Assembly: GCA_002314265.1 (NCBI GenBank)
Contig: DCEW01000004.1
Span: 1-6,406 of the forward strand
Direction of reading: 5' to 3'
From: Flavobacteriales bacterium UBA1820
GTDB lineage: Bacteria > Bacteroidota > Bacteroidia > Flavobacteriales > UBA1820
DNA: 6,406 bases
Below, piece after piece: positions 6,149 through 6,406 of this stretch. Position 1 is the stretch's first letter. Each line of letters opens with the position of its first letter. Under the pieces are notes generated by a model, which worked only from the letters and a program-made list of their open reading frames with translations, ran no database searches and had not been told where the DNA came from. A program made the translations under genes and the position numbers.

Positions 6149-6210
6149 GGTTGTTTTTTCGGAACATCATCCCGCAAAGACAATCGGTATAATAAAATAG
6201 GGCTGTTCAA

Positions 6211-6250
6211 GCAAAGTCCCGGCTTCCATGAAGTCGGGACTTTGCCTTTT
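6211..6250 (+). terminator. Strong intrinsic terminator after ompH
   Basis: A perfect 11-bp stem (6211-6221 with 6235-6245) continues through one G-U pair (6222/6234) and CTTC/GAAG (6223-6226/6230-6233), giving 16 consecutive pairs around a CAT loop. CTTTT follows at 6246-6250. This should end the uppS-bamA-ompH transcript. Confidence 0.85.
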
Positions 6251-6406
6251 GAGGATAGCCTGGATCGCAATTGTATCCGGGCAGTTGTTCAAGCGCGAGA
6301 GAAAAAAACGATCGTCGGAAAAATCACCCTTTGGCGGCACTGGGGATGGGCTGCGCAGAAAAACTCGGCCAATGCAGGCGGGCAAGCGAAGCGCGGGGGA
6401 GCTATG
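6251..6406. other. Downstream region without a supportable gene
   Basis: No recognisable coding sequence is present. A hairpin of 8 pairs (6258-6265 with 6275-6282, one G-U, nine-base loop) lies just after the terminator and has no T tract. The window ends in an ATG (6404-6406) preceded three bases earlier by the purine run GGGGGAG (6394-6400), which could be the ribosome-binding site and start codon of the next rightward gene. With no codons visible beyond the ATG this cannot be judged. A 72-codon leftward open frame over 6167-6385 runs through the terminator palindrome and looks non-coding. Confidence 0.35.

Noticed and set aside
6139..6159. Small hairpin overlapping the ompH stop codon followed by six T
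   Set aside because: The stem is only CCTT/AAGG plus two G-U pairs. The much stronger hairpin at 6211-6250 is the better terminator.
6204..6294. Nine-base direct repeat TGTTCAAGC flanking the terminator (6204-6212 and 6286-6294)
   Set aside because: Short enough to be chance over this distance, with no associated mobile gene or inverted ends.
6167..6385. A 72-codon leftward open frame after ompH
   Set aside because: It runs through the terminator palindrome, has no recognisable motif, and no promoter or ribosome-binding site is visible for it.

Overview
The window is a housekeeping segment of a Bacteroidota chromosome, most likely order Bacteroidales. The evidence is the gene order nadK–uppS–bamA–ompH, the near absence of strong Shine-Dalgarno sites, promoter-like boxes that fit the Bacteroidota -7 consensus TAnnTTTG, and the five-POTRA BamA typical of the phylum. 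A Rikenellaceae/Alistipes-like host is a guess from protein flavour and moderate GC. Nothing in the window proves a genus.

Layout. Positions 1-107 hold only a possible weak terminator. A leftward gene (108-851) encodes a helix-turn-helix regulator with a C-terminal LexA/S24-like domain. The 295-bp divergent region (852-1146) carries a leftward -7 box for the regulator. It also carries two tandem, about 91 % identical 82-bp repeats, each with a strong hairpin abutting a TTG-N20-TACATTT promoter-like pair. The second copy is well placed to drive the rightward nadK (1147-2016). A 144-bp leader with its own -7 box and a small hairpin precedes uppS (2161-2943). uppS is followed after 2 bases by bamA (2946-5447, GTG start). 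A 191-bp structured intergenic region leads to ompH/skp (5639-6148). A 16-bp-stem hairpin with a T tract at 6211-6250 ends the rightward cluster. The last 156 bases hold no gene I can support, except a possible start codon at the very edge.

How the genes work together. NadK makes NADP+. UppS makes the polyprenyl diphosphate that becomes the lipid carrier for peptidoglycan and other surface polymers. BamA inserts beta-barrel proteins into the outer membrane, and the Skp/OmpH chaperone delivers unfolded barrels to it across the periplasm. uppS-bamA-ompH is therefore an envelope-assembly cluster, with nadK upstream under a separate promoter. No defence system, CRISPR array, insertion sequence or phage is visible. 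The most unusual item is the duplicated hairpin-plus-promoter cassette ahead of nadK. Second is a structured element between bamA and ompH that could act as an attenuator.
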